Both the position numbers and the translations under genes were made by a program. The notes below the pieces were generated by a model that saw only the letters and a list, made by a program, of their open reading frames with translations, was not told the DNA's origin and searched no databases. DNA of 58,242 bases, from assembly GCA_003133225.1 (NCBI GenBank), contig PKWL01000145.1, positions 1 to 58,242 of the forward strand, in the 5' to 3' direction. Origin of the DNA: Janthinobacterium sp. (GTDB taxonomy: Bacteria; Pseudomonadota; Gammaproteobacteria; Burkholderiales; Burkholderiaceae_D). The first letter of the stretch is position 1, and every line of letters starts with the position of its first letter. Positions 1 through 8,373 of this stretch are shown piece after piece.

Positions 1-1
1 A

Positions 2-382
2 GTGTTCCCGCAGGGGCTGACCGATGCCTTGCTTGACATCAAGCGCCGCTATGGGGCGATTCCCCTCTATGTGATGGAAAACGGCACGGCATTTTACGAC
101 CCTCCCAATGCCGAAGGCGGCCGGGTACGCGATCCGCTGCGCATCGATAGCCTGCGCAAACACATGGGTGCGATCCATGCCGCGCTTGAACTTGGAGTCG
201 ATCTGCGCGGTTATATGGTCTGGTCGCTGCTCGACAACCTAGAATGGTCGCACGGCTTTTCCAAGCGTTTCGGCATTGTTCACGTCAACTTCGAAACCCA
301 GCAACGCACCCCGAAGGACAGCGCCCGCCTATACGCGGCCATCATCGCGAGCAACGGCGCCTGCTTAAACGGAACAAAATAA
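2..382 (+). CDS. Beta-glucosidase, glycoside hydrolase family 1 (C-terminal part)
   Basis: The last 126 residues of a GH1 beta-glucosidase; the 5' part lies outside the window. GH1 enzymes hydrolyse terminal beta-D-glucosyl or galactosyl residues by a retaining mechanism. The fragment holds the nucleophile motif YVMENG (Glu at fragment residue 26) and the family's C-terminal signature GYMVWSLLDNLEWSHGF (about residues 70-86), which lines the sugar-binding site, followed by the usual RFGIVHV strand. A short tail follows and the stop is a normal TAA, so the 3' end looks complete. The first in-frame codon in the window is GTG, but it is internal, not a real start. No neighbouring sugar transporter is visible, so the natural substrate cannot be judged. 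Confidence 0.92.
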   Translation: MFPQGLTDALLDIKRRYGAIPLYVMENGTAFYDPPNAEGGRVRDPLRIDSLRKHMGAIHAALELGVDLRGYMVWSLLDNLEWSHGFSKRFGIVHVNFETQQRTPKDSARLYAAIIASNGACLNGTK

Positions 383-422
383 ATTTCCGATCGTTGATAC
401 CGGAGCGCCATTGCGCCGCATT

Positions 423-443
423 AGCCCAGGAGCGGGCTTTTTT
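423..443 (+). terminator. Short hairpin with T-run after the beta-glucosidase gene
   Basis: AGCCC pairs with GGGCT around a six-base loop and is followed by six T. It lies about 40 bases after the GH1 stop. The stem is only five pairs, so it is probably a weak terminator. Confidence 0.4.
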
Positions 444-604
444 GAGCGCTGCCGCCCTGGCCCAGGCAAGCGCGGGAAATGACGGCAGCCGATCCGCCCT
501 AATGCCCGGTCGCAGCATGCGGGGCCAAGCTTTTTTTCCGCCTGCAGACACGGCAAGGTATCTCGGATTAAAATGGGTGTTTTGCTGAACTGACCCCGAC
601 TACG

Positions 605-1507
605 ATGGCTTACAAAAGACTTGAAGATACGATCGGCAATACGCCCCTGGTGCAATTGATGCGATTGCCAGGCGCCGATGCACTTGCGCGCAATAATATT
701 ATCCTGGGCAAGATGGAGGGCGACAATCCGGCCGGCTCGGTCAAAGACCGCGCCGCGATGTCGATGCTCAAGCGGGCCGAGGAGCGCGGCAGGATTAAGC
801 CGGGTGACACCCTGATCGAGGCCACCAGCGGCAATACGGGAATTGCATTGGCGATGGTGGCGGCCTTGCGCGGCTATAAATTATTGCTGCTGATGCCAGA
901 AAATCTGAGTATCGAGCGACGCCAAAGCATGGCAGCTTACGGCGCCCAAATCCTGCTGACGCCAAAAACGGGCGGCATGGAATACGCGCGCGATTTGGCC
1001 GAGCAGATGCAAAAAGACGGCAAAGGAGTGATTCTGGACCAGTTTGCCAACCCGGACAATTCGCGAGCCCACTACGAAGGCACAGGTCCGGAGATTTGGC
1101 GCGACACGCATGGTCGCGTCACCCACTTTGTCAGTGCCATGGGCACCACCGGTACCATCATGGGCGTGTCGAAATATTTGAAGGAGCAGAACCCTGGAAT
1201 CCGAATCATAGGTGCGCAGCCTGAAGAGGGCTCGCAAATACCGGGCATTCGCAAGTGGCCGGAAGCGTATCTGCCGAAAATATATGATAAGGCGAGAGTA
1301 GACCAGATCGAATACGTGACGCAAGGTGCTGCTGAATACATGGCGCGTCGCATGGCGGCCGAAGAGGGGATTTTTTGCGGAATGTCGGCGGCGGGCGCCT
1401 GCGAAATCGCAATGCGGGTATCTCAAACGGTGGAAAACGCGACCATTGTGTTTATCGTCTGCGATCGGGGCGACCGCTATTTGTCGACTGGCGTGTTTCC
1501 GGTATAG
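605..1507 (+). CDS. cysM: Cysteine synthase B (O-acetylserine sulfhydrylase B)
   Basis: PLP-dependent enzyme joining O-acetyl-L-serine with sulfide or thiosulfate to give cysteine or S-sulfocysteine. The 300-residue length matches CysM. Visible motifs are the N-terminal IGNTPLVQL, the PLP lysine in NPAGSVKDR (Lys47), the substrate loop TSGNTG (residues 74-79) and the phosphate-binding GTTGTIMG. The motif EGSQIPGIRKWP is typical of the CysM rather than the CysK branch. It stands alone between the beta-glucosidase gene and a convergent small gene. The sulfate-reduction operon at the other end of the window would supply its sulfur, but there is no sign of physical co-regulation. No strong ribosome-binding site is visible; the start is chosen because the family begins with this Tyr-Lys-x-Leu-x-Asp-x-Ile-Gly segment. 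Confidence 0.95.
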   Translation: MAYKRLEDTIGNTPLVQLMRLPGADALARNNIILGKMEGDNPAGSVKDRAAMSMLKRAEERGRIKPGDTLIEATSGNTGIALAMVAALRGYKLLLLMPENLSIERRQSMAAYGAQILLTPKTGGMEYARDLAEQMQKDGKGVILDQFANPDNSRAHYEGTGPEIWRDTHGRVTHFVSAMGTTGTIMGVSKYLKEQNPGIRIIGAQPEEGSQIPGIRKWPEAYLPKIYDKARVDQIEYVTQGAAEYMARRMAAEEGIFCGMSAAGACEIAMRVSQTVENATIVFIVCDRGDRYLSTGVFPV

Positions 1508-1575
1508 CTAAAAAAGTTTTCCCCGCGCCGGTACGAGAGCCGCAGGGGAATCTGCCGTACCACCCGCAGGCGACA

Positions 1576-1908
1576 TTAACCGGGCTGGGTCTCACCTTCT
1601 TTTGGCTTGAACTGCTTGTCGCTGATGCGGAACTTGTTGCGGCGGTCGCCCATCAGGTAACGTAAGTCGCGGATGCTCAGATCGCTAACTTCATGCATGC
1701 GTATTAAAAGCGATGCGCCGACCGGCAGGCGGTGATGACGAATCTTGCTAATTACCGGCGGGGCCACTTCGAGGGCGCGCGAGAGCGCCGCGTCGTTTTT
1801 CAAGCGCAGGTTTTCGATCAGAGTATCTAACAATCTATTTGGATTGTATTGCAGCAGATCGTCGGAATCCGAATCGCTGTTCATATCAATGCCGACTTGG
1901 TTTGTCAT
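1576..1908 (-). CDS. Small protein with helix-turn-helix-like segment, function unknown
   Basis: A 110-residue protein with an acidic Ser/Asp-rich N terminus (residues 9-17), a helical middle (DTLIENLRLKNDAALSRALE) and a segment APPVISKIRHHRLPVG that resembles the recognition part of an XRE-type helix-turn-helix. A charged tail ends the protein. The general layout recalls small conserved proteins of Oxalobacteraceae, but I cannot name a family. If DNA-binding, it would lack an effector domain. A second in-frame ATG lies at 1884; the upstream ATG at 1908 is preceded by AAGGA at a rather long distance. The gene converges on cysM and its upstream region is an AT-rich stretch of more than 400 bases. 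Confidence 0.7.
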   Translation of the reverse strand: MTNQVGIDMNSDSDSDDLLQYNPNRLLDTLIENLRLKNDAALSRALEVAPPVISKIRHHRLPVGASLLIRMHEVSDLSIRDLRYLMGDRRNKFRISDKQFKPKEGETQPG

Positions 1909-2340
1909 GATTCTATTGTTCCTTCAGTAAAATTGTTGCGAAGCAAAACATTCGGCGCTCCGCTCTTGTTGCGTACTACAAGAATGGATTCGCACGGCAA
2001 AGCCCGGTTGGTAGGTTCAAAATTTCAAAACATATGACCAATTGTACAACATAAAGCGATATAATGCTTAGAAGCAACATAGAAAAAATAAAGCAACTTT
2101 CAAATTGTCAATGTTATTCTTGTATAAAATCCATTGCCGCTTACTCTTTTTACAGTGTAGTTCGATCTTGTAATTTGACAAAGATTAAGTATGGGATAAT
2201 TGCCCGAAAACTTGCCACTTGAAACGGCGCCGCGCGCGCCAAGCCGGCCCATTTAAGCGCGCAGGCAAACAATAATCCCCGTTTGCCTGATGAACAACTT
2301 CAATTACGCTTGCTTACAATCACCATTTGATGGCGTTATT
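1909..2340. other. AT-rich non-coding region between two minus-strand genes
   Basis: No convincing gene. Roughly 1920-2210 is clearly poorer in G+C than its surroundings and probably holds the promoter of the small HTH-like gene. The left part of the mltB 3' flank contains short GC palindromes around 2228-2240 but no T-run. No RNA gene was recognised. Confidence 0.5.
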
Positions 2341-3537
2341 CTAGCGCTCGCCTAAAGCGTTGTCTGGCGCGACTGGCGCATTGACTGGCGGTGCGCCAGT
2401 CGCGGCAGCCAGGCGCACCGCGCGCCCCAGTTCGAGCACCGACATGGCATAAAAAAAACTCCGATTGTATTGCGTGATGGCATAAAAATTATTGGTGGCG
2501 AGCCAGTATTCTGTTGGCTCCGCGCCGTTTTGCAGATCCACCAGACCGAACAGCATCGGCGGCAGTATCGCGTTGGTCGTGACACCGGCCGCCCTTAACT
2601 CCTCCTGGCGCCATTTCGCTTCCAGTTTTTGGCCGATAAGGCTTTCCCATTCCCGGCTCGGCGAGACCGTTGCTGCATACACGATAGGGTGAGGGTCGTT
2701 GCGCTGCCATCCGTGTTGGGTCAGGAAATTGGCGATGCTGCCGATCGCATCGGCGGTCGAGTCGCGCAGATCAATTTTGCCGTCGCCATCAAAATCCACG
2801 GCATATTTCATGAGGCTGCTCGGCATGAACTGGGGCAGCCCCACGGCGCCCGCATAGGAGCCAAGCAGAGACAGCGGATCGATTCCGTCTTGGCGCGCAA
2901 ACAGCAAGGCGCTTTCCAGTTCGCCGCGAAAAAAATCCATGCGCGCCGCTCGCGCCGGCGCTTGCGGATAGTCGAAGGCCAGCGTCGTCAAGGCGTCCAT
3001 GACGCGGAAGCGCCCCGTATTGCGTCCATACACGCTTTCTACGCCTACGATGCCGACGATGATGTCGGCCGGAACGCCGTATTGGTTTTCCGCGCGTGCC
3101 AGCGCTGCCTCGTTCTCATGCCAGAACTTGACGCCCGCATTGATGCGCACGGAATCGATGAACAGCTTGCGATAGGCATGCCAGTTTTTCGGTTTTCCAG
3201 AGGGGGCCGGCTTGACCAGCTGGATTGTGGTATCGACATAACGCACCTGGGCGAAGAGGGCGTCGAGCGCGCCGCGCTCAAAGCCGTGTTTGCTCGCCAT
3301 CTCGTCGAGAAACAACTTGACGTCTGGCCAGTCGTCGAAATTCACATATTCGCCGCTGAAATCGATTTTGGACGCCATTTTTTCGGCGGGCCTCGCGCTT
3401 TCTGTTTGGGCCGAGGCCAGTTGAAATGGCGGTCCCTGGTATGTCGCATGAACCTGCGGCGCGGCCGCCAGCAGCAACGCTAGCGTATAGGCACATATGG
3501 GGCGAATAGAAAATTGCAAAGGGAATCTCATCAGCAT
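2341..3537 (-). CDS. mltB: Lytic murein transglycosylase B
   Basis: Periplasmic enzyme that cleaves the MurNAc-GlcNAc bond of peptidoglycan with formation of 1,6-anhydro-MurNAc, used in wall remodelling. The 398-residue protein begins with a signal sequence (hydrophobic core about 15-27, likely cleavage near residue 31). It shows the MltB/SltB catalytic motif GIVGVESVYGRNTGRF with catalytic Glu167. Further MltB-type motifs are DALTTLAFDYP, GSYAGAVGLPQFMPSS and the Asp-rich FDGDGKIDL followed by SIANFL. There is no obvious lipobox, so it is probably a soluble periplasmic form rather than an outer-membrane lipoprotein. Two ATG codons two residues apart (3537 and 3531) are both possible starts. 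It is monocistronic as far as visible. Confidence 0.93.
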   Translation of the reverse strand: MLMRFPLQFSIRPICAYTLALLLAAAPQVHATYQGPPFQLASAQTESARPAEKMASKIDFSGEYVNFDDWPDVKLFLDEMASKHGFERGALDALFAQVRYVDTTIQLVKPAPSGKPKNWHAYRKLFIDSVRINAGVKFWHENEAALARAENQYGVPADIIVGIVGVESVYGRNTGRFRVMDALTTLAFDYPQAPARAARMDFFRGELESALLFARQDGIDPLSLLGSYAGAVGLPQFMPSSLMKYAVDFDGDGKIDLRDSTADAIGSIANFLTQHGWQRNDPHPIVYAATVSPSREWESLIGQKLEAKWRQEELRAAGVTTNAILPPMLFGLVDLQNGAEPTEYWLATNNFYAITQYNRSFFYAMSVLELGRAVRLAAATGAPPVNAPVAPDNALGER

Positions 3538-4025
3538 TGGGTAATTGGTTTTTTGGGTCTTGGCTACAGTATACGGCGCTCGGGCGCAGTTGCGTTATTC
3601 GCGTTGCAAAGTGTTTTCAACAGGGGGGCGATGGGCGGCCAGCTTGCATGATTATCACAAATGCACCTGCATTTCATCGAGTGAAACAGTCGGCGCAGGA
3701 GCGCCCATTCCGCCCGCTGGCTTGAGACGCCCGGCACCGCGGCCTGCAAGGGGCGCATTCGCCGGCCAGCCGACCCTGGGACAGAGCAGCTGAAACTGGA
3801 TCGCGCGGACCATGGAAGGAAGTCTGTGATTTTGGCCTGGCGATGATGCAGCCAAGTTTTTTTGCGTGGAACGGCCCTCTGCCAGCGCCCGCGGCGGTCG
3901 GGGACGGTGAGCGCGTGGTAAATTAACGCCATTGGCACATTTTTATAAGTTGTCACGATTATGTTCAGGTTGCGAGAAGGCAAACTGAGCGGAACAATGA
4001 TCGCAGCAACAGAGAAACGAGAGAC
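3538..4025. other. Intergenic region between mltB and the HDAC-family gene
   Basis: Divergent promoter region of about 490 bases. Open frames exist on both strands but have no recognisable domain and poor amino-acid composition, so I call no gene. No tRNA-like or riboswitch-like fold was recognised. Confidence 0.5.
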
Positions 4026-4958
4026 ATGAGCACAGCCATCTACAGTCATCCCGATTGCCAGCGCCACGAAATGGGCGACTGGCATCCCGAGTCGCCCGCG
4101 CGGCTACAAGCGATCCAGGATCAGTTGATCCTAGCTCACATCGACGGTCTCTTGGATCAGCGCGAGGCACCGGTGGCGCAGATGTCCGATATCGAGCGCA
4201 ACCACAGCAAAACGGTCATCGACCTCGTGCGCGAAAACGCACCCAAAAGAGTGGGCGACTATTATTCGATCGATGGCGACACCTTGCTCAATTCCTACAG
4301 CTGGAAGGCGGCCCTGCGCGCAGCTGGGGCAGCGGTGGCCGCCACCGATGCCGTCCTCGACGGCCAGATTGAAAATGCGTTTTGCGCGATCCGGCCGCCG
4401 GGTCACCATGCTAGGCCGAGTGAGCCGATGGGTTTTTGCCTTTTCAATAATATCGCAATTGCCGCTAAGCATGCACTTCACGTGCGTGGCCTGGAGCGCG
4501 TCGCCATTGTCGATTTCGACGTCCACCACGGCAACGGCACTGCCGAATCGTTCGCCGACGACCCGCGCGTGCTGATGGTGAGCTTCTACCAGCACCCGTT
4601 TTACCCGTTCAGCGAAGTCGAACCGTTCACGGCCAACAGTGTCAACGTCCCGGTGCCGGCGCGCTCGAAAGGCGATGTTGTGCGGCAGCTGGTGCTAGAG
4701 CACTGGCTACCGGCCTTGCAAGAGCACCGACCGCAAATGATCTTCATCTCGGCCGGCTTTGACGCCCATTGTGAAGATGACATGGGCAATATGGGGCTGG
4801 TCGAAGCGGACTATGCCTGGATTACGCAGCAAATCATGCTGGTGGCCAAACAATTTGCGCAGGGGCGCATCGTCAGCTGTCTGGAAGGTGGCTACAATCT
4901 ATCGGCGCTGGCACGCAGCGTAGTGGCCCATGTTAAGGTGCTGGCCGGGCTCGACTAA
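4026..4958 (+). CDS. Histone deacetylase family protein (acetylpolyamine amidohydrolase-like)
   Basis: Zinc-dependent deacetylase of the arginase/HDAC fold. In bacteria such enzymes act on acetylated polyamines, small metabolites or proteins; the substrate here is unknown. The 310 residues contain all active-site landmarks: the tandem His in IRPPGHHARP (127-128), the metal-binding DFDVHHGNGT (Asp165, His167), the second metal Asp in ISAGFDAH (Asp246) and the C-terminal glycine loop LEGGYNL carrying the region of the transition-state residue. The N terminus (HPDCQRHEMGDWHPESPARL) is typical of the proteobacterial class II-like group. It is preceded by a purine-rich stretch and followed, 140 bases on, by rbgA; there is no clear operon. 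Confidence 0.93.
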   Translation: MSTAIYSHPDCQRHEMGDWHPESPARLQAIQDQLILAHIDGLLDQREAPVAQMSDIERNHSKTVIDLVRENAPKRVGDYYSIDGDTLLNSYSWKAALRAAGAAVAATDAVLDGQIENAFCAIRPPGHHARPSEPMGFCLFNNIAIAAKHALHVRGLERVAIVDFDVHHGNGTAESFADDPRVLMVSFYQHPFYPFSEVEPFTANSVNVPVPARSKGDVVRQLVLEHWLPALQEHRPQMIFISAGFDAHCEDDMGNMGLVEADYAWITQQIMLVAKQFAQGRIVSCLEGGYNLSALARSVVAHVKVLAGLD

Positions 4959-5098
4959 AACAGCGGGGGAGAGGCGCGACCGTTGCCGGGCTCGTGTCGA
5001 CAGAACCGACGGCTGCCCGCCGATGTGAGCAATTTCGTTTGTTCAGGCCGTAACCTCGTAAAATAGCGCCTTGATTGAACGATTTTGAAGGTTATAGC

Positions 5099-6046
5099 AT
5101 GGCAATACAATGGTACCCCGGGCACATGAACGTCGCCCGCAAGAAGGCGGCGGAGTCGATGGAGAACACCGATCTCGTCATCGAAGTGGTCGATGCACGG
5201 CTGCCCGAAGCCAGTTGCAATCCGATGGTGGAGGAGTTGCGCCTGTTTCGTCAGCGTCCCTGCCTAAAAATACTGAACAAGACCGATCTGGCCGATCCGG
5301 CCGTGACGGCAGCCTGGGTCGCGTTCTACAACGCACAGGTGGGCGTTAGCGCGTATGCCATGACGACCAAGAAACCGGCCGAGGTCGCGCGCATCCCGGA
5401 CTTGGCCAAGTCGTTGGCGCCGCATCGCGGTGTGCCGACCAAGCCGCTGCGCATCATGATCATGGGCATCCCCAACGTCGGCAAATCAACCCTGATGAAC
5501 GCGCTGCTAAAAAAACGAGTGGCCAAGGTGGGCGACGAGCCAGCCGTGACCAAATTGCAGCAAAAGCTCTATCTTGACAAGAACACCGTGCTCATCGACA
5601 CGCCCGGCATGCTGTGGCCCAAGATAGCGCTGCCGAGCGACGGCCTGATGCTGGCCGCCAGCCATGCCATTGGCGCCAACGCGCTGATCGAAGAGGAGGT
5701 GGCGGTGTTTTTGGCCGAGCTGTTGCTAGGCCGCTATCCCCAATTGCTGACGGCGCGCTACGGCTTCAAAACCGAGGAGATGGATGGCATCGCCGTGGTC
5801 GAAGGTATCGCAGAGCGCCGCGCTTATCGGCAAAAGGGCGGCGACTTCGACTTCGAAAAGGCGTCGCACACGCTGCTCATTGACTATCGTAGCGGCGCGC
5901 TGGGCCGTATTTCGCTGGAGACCCCCGACACCCGCGCGATTTTGCAGGCCAGCCACGCCGCCGAGCAAGTGGAAAAAGTCCGCAAGGCCGCCATCCTGGC
6001 CGCTGAAAAAGCGAAGGCGGCCGCGAACGGCAGGCGCGGCACGTGA
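5099..6046 (+). CDS. rbgA: Ribosome biogenesis GTPase A (YlqF family)
   Basis: Circularly permuted GTPase that assists late assembly of the large ribosomal subunit. The order of motifs shows the permutation: G4 NKTD (60-63), then G1 GIPNVGKST (123-131), then G3 DTPG (167-170). The N-terminal IQWYPGHMNVARK is the family hallmark. The C-terminal domain ends with a Lys/Ala-rich tail. An upstream in-frame TTG (5075) exists, but the ATG at 5099 is chosen because homologues start at MAxQWxPGHM. Length 315 residues, as usual. A perfect 11-bp hairpin lies 18 bases after the stop. Confidence 0.94.
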   Translation: MAIQWYPGHMNVARKKAAESMENTDLVIEVVDARLPEASCNPMVEELRLFRQRPCLKILNKTDLADPAVTAAWVAFYNAQVGVSAYAMTTKKPAEVARIPDLAKSLAPHRGVPTKPLRIMIMGIPNVGKSTLMNALLKKRVAKVGDEPAVTKLQQKLYLDKNTVLIDTPGMLWPKIALPSDGLMLAASHAIGANALIEEEVAVFLAELLLGRYPQLLTARYGFKTEEMDGIAVVEGIAERRAYRQKGGDFDFEKASHTLLIDYRSGALGRISLETPDTRAILQASHAAEQVEKVRKAAILAAEKAKAAANGRRGT

Positions 6047-6064
6047 TTTGGTAAGGGGGAACTT

Positions 6065-6092
6065 GAAACCTTGCCATCGACGGCAAGGTTTC
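6065..6092. other. Perfect 11-bp hairpin after rbgA, at the edge of the IS605-like element
   Basis: GAAACCTTGCC pairs perfectly with GGCAAGGTTTC around a six-base loop. No T-run follows. It may stop rbgA transcription or be the subterminal hairpin of the IS200/IS605 element; its position between the rbgA stop and the tnpB ruin fits either. Confidence 0.5.
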
Positions 6093-6137
6093 ATCTTGCG
6101 TCTTGACCCCACTCCCCGGAGTGAAGTCCAAGAATTT

Positions 6138-6630
6138 TCACAGCGTGCCACAGGACTCTTCGCTTTTGACAAGTGACCTCGCTCTGCGCTCTAACTGCTC
6201 TAGTGTGCGAACCGTTCTGACGTCCTCAATGGGGCGTGTGGACACTAGAGGTGTCCAGCTTGCCGCTTTCACTAGACTGGATGCCGCACGCTCTAGTAGC
6301 GGGTACGCAACCGCCCAAGCGTTTTGCGCCTATCTGCCTATCTTCTATCGGCTTGAACGAATAACGCCATGCGTTATATAGATCGCGCTGCACTGCCTGA
6401 CCTGAACCATCGCGCAGCACGTGCCAGCGGAGCGAAAGTGGCTTCTTTTTGAAGTTCTTGCCTATGGTCGTACTGGCTTAGCTTATGCATCAAGCCGGCC
6501 AAGCATGTCCTGCACTAGCGTTGTACGGGAAATGCGCCGCATCGAAACGCTTCACAATGGCGTGCAACTGCATGCGATTAACGCGCAATGGCATTTCGTG
6601 AATAAACGTTGGCGTGGACTTTTTAGACAT
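6138..6630 (-). pseudogene. tnpB: Decayed tnpB (IS605 OrfB) with frameshifts and an internal deletion
   Basis: Pieces of TnpB, the RNA-guided RuvC-like nuclease of these elements, can be read in three frames. The N terminus from 6630 reads SKKSTPTFIHEMPLRVNRMQ and runs on to FPYNASAGH before a stop. A second piece contains KKPLSLRWHVLRDGSG and VQRDLYNAW. A third runs LLERAASSLVKAA to RRARSLVKSEESCG and ends at 6138. Only about 150 codons remain of the expected 350-450; the RuvC catalytic segments and zinc ribbon are not recognisable. The gene cannot make a working nuclease, whereas the partner tnpA is intact. Confidence 0.8.
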
Positions 6631-6666
6631 GATTAATTATATGATAACTGATAGTATAATTGATCT

Positions 6667-7080
6667 ATGGACGATAAACACGATTTAAGACAAGGCAGGC
6701 ACTGTGTTTTTGCATTGCATGTGCATTTGATCTTTGTCACCAAATACCGCAAAAAAGTATTCGACGATGACGCAATTGATCGACTCACGAAACACTTTGA
6801 GCGCGTGGCGGGTGACTTTGGCGCTACGGTAGTCGAAACCAATGGCGAGGCTGACCATGTACATTTGCTGGTCAAATACCCGCCCAAGGTTTCCGTATCC
6901 TCGCTGGTGCGTAGCTTGAAGGGGGTATCGAGTCGCATGCTACGGCAAGAGCGACCTGATAGCGCACAGCACTATTGGAAGGGCATGCTCTGGAGTCCAT
7001 CGTATTTTGCTGCAAGCTGCGGTGGTGCTCCTCTTTCCATCATCAAACAGTATGTCGAACAACAGCAACGGCCGCTCTAA
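6667..7080 (+). CDS. tnpA: IS200/IS605 family transposase TnpA (Y1 HUH transposase)
   Basis: Single-strand transposase of the HUH class. Its 137 residues contain the metal-binding HUH motif in EADHVHLLVKYPP (about residues 62-74) and the catalytic tyrosine in IIKQYVEQQ near the C terminus (about residue 126). It starts with the family's typical FALHVHLIFVTKYRKKVF. Length is normal and there is no frameshift, so the protein may be active. TnpA alone is enough for peel-and-paste transposition in this family if the ends are intact. It diverges from the tnpB ruin. Confidence 0.93.
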   Translation: MDDKHDLRQGRHCVFALHVHLIFVTKYRKKVFDDDAIDRLTKHFERVAGDFGATVVETNGEADHVHLLVKYPPKVSVSSLVRSLKGVSSRMLRQERPDSAQHYWKGMLWSPSYFAASCGGAPLSIIKQYVEQQQRPL

Positions 7081-7261
7081 CCTACCAAAAACCGCGCCTT
7101 ATATCCCCGCGCAAATGCGTCGGCTTTGCCTTAGTGCCGCTACGCGGCAGGCGCACTTGGACGGGGCTTTACGGCGCACCAGGCAAAGACGAGGCCGTTG
7201 CGAGGCCGGGTCGCCGTGTTCGGTCTTGCGGCCTTCCCATACGGTGCGGGGGCGCACGCCT

Positions 7262-8080
7262 CTAGGGCGCAGCCGCGTCGCCGAAACGGAAGCTCGATAC
7301 CGCCAGCGCGCCGAAAAAATCATCTTCGTGATAGACGCAGCTGGCGGCTTCGTGCTCGGCCGCGCCTAGAGCCACCATCAGGGGCAACAAGTGGTCTTCC
7401 TGCGGGTGGGCCTGGCGCGCCGCCGGCGCCTTTTCCCAGTCCAGCAGTTGCGCCGTGCGTTGCGCCGGGGGCAAGCGCATGGTTTGCCGCAGCCAGGCGT
7501 CAAACCGACGCGAGGCGGTCGTGCCAGCTGGGCCGAACTGCCGCAAATTGTGGTAACTGAGGCCGCTGCCGATGATGAGCACGCCCTCGCCGCGCAGCGG
7601 CGCCAGCGCGCGGCCGACCTCCAGGTGGGTGAGCGGATCGTAGCCATGCTTGAGCGATAATTGCACCACCGGCATGCTCGCGTCCGGATACATCGGGAAC
7701 ATTAGCGAAAATGTACCATGGTCGAAACCGCGCTCATGATCGAGGCGGTTCGGGTGGCCGGCGCCGTCCAGCAGCGCCTTGACACGTGCGGCAACTTCGG
7801 GCGAGCCCGGCGCGTCGTACCTGATCTGGTAGGTGTGCGCCGGGAAACCGCTGTAATCGTAGATCATGGGCGGGCGCGGACTGGCCGAGATTAACAGCTC
7901 CGGCGCTTCCCAGTGCGCAGTGACGACTAGCACGGCAGTCGGGCGAACGCCGATTTGACGCGCGATGTCATGCAGCGACGCTTCAAGCTTGTCATAACGG
8001 CCGCTGTTTTGGTCCCTCATGAACGGCCACGGGCCCCCGCCATGGGACAGGAAGTAGCTTGGAAGTAGCGCGTTTAACAT
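7262..8080 (-). CDS. Class III extradiol ring-cleavage dioxygenase (4,5-DOPA dioxygenase-like, YgiD family)
   Basis: Member of the LigB superfamily of metal-dependent extradiol dioxygenases; bacterial YgiD proteins cleave DOPA-type catechols in vitro. The 272-residue protein has the zinc/iron ligands in FLSHGGGP (His13), TAHWEAP (His56) and GSGLSYHNLR (His177), plus the catalytic-side motif GFDHGTF (His121). An in-frame start 16 codons upstream exists, but the ATG at 8080 is preceded by AGGAG at five bases and begins the conserved N terminus, so it is chosen. It stands alone, opposite in direction to its neighbours. Confidence 0.92.
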   Translation of the reverse strand: MLNALLPSYFLSHGGGPWPFMRDQNSGRYDKLEASLHDIARQIGVRPTAVLVVTAHWEAPELLISASPRPPMIYDYSGFPAHTYQIRYDAPGSPEVAARVKALLDGAGHPNRLDHERGFDHGTFSLMFPMYPDASMPVVQLSLKHGYDPLTHLEVGRALAPLRGEGVLIIGSGLSYHNLRQFGPAGTTASRRFDAWLRQTMRLPPAQRTAQLLDWEKAPAARQAHPQEDHLLPLMVALGAAEHEAASCVYHEDDFFGALAVSSFRFGDAAAP

Positions 8081-8373
8081 TGAAACTCCTGAATCAACGC
8101 GGCCCGGCGCGGTGCCAAGGCCTTTCAATTAGCTGATCATAGTCATATCCTGATTGTTTATCAAGACTAAAAGTATCGATTATTTGCAGAAACCAGAAGC
8201 CGACGCTGGCGGTCGCCGCAGCGGGGTTCCGATCCGGCGCGCAGCGCTCCTGACTGGCCGCCCATCCGATCACGGCGCGCCTTATAATGGGGCGCCGTCG
8301 CAACGGCGCGCACTAAAATCGCGGCCCGTTTGACGTTCGGGCCCAGACGGCGCCCGCTGACGAGGCCGGCGCC

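Larger units (their letters stand above)
6065..7150. mobile_element. IS200/IS605-family element, tnpA intact, tnpB decayed
   Basis: Divergent layout typical of IS605: tnpA on the plus strand, remains of tnpB on the minus strand, starting 36 bases apart with an AT-rich control region between (TATAAT at 6655-6660, so close to the tnpA start that the mRNA may be nearly leaderless). Family members carry subterminal hairpins instead of terminal inverted repeats; candidates are the 11-bp hairpin at 6065-6092, a small one at 6112-6125 (CACTCC/GGAGTG) and TGCCGC/GCGGCA at 7135-7149. The exact ends cannot be fixed without comparison to an empty site; no target duplication is expected. Confidence 0.75.

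Noticed and set aside
2629..3483. Long plus-strand open frame opposite mltB
   Set aside because: Shadow of mltB; no domain, and the minus-strand gene has clear catalytic motifs.
3564..4085. 173-codon minus-strand frame between mltB and the HDAC-family gene
   Set aside because: Composition rich in Arg, Cys and Trp, overlaps the start of the HDAC-family gene and has no recognisable domain.
8290..8373. Possible cobalamin riboswitch before the BtuF-like gene
   Set aside because: The leader is short and GC-rich, and I could not find a B12-box-like core or the expected length of about 200 structured bases.
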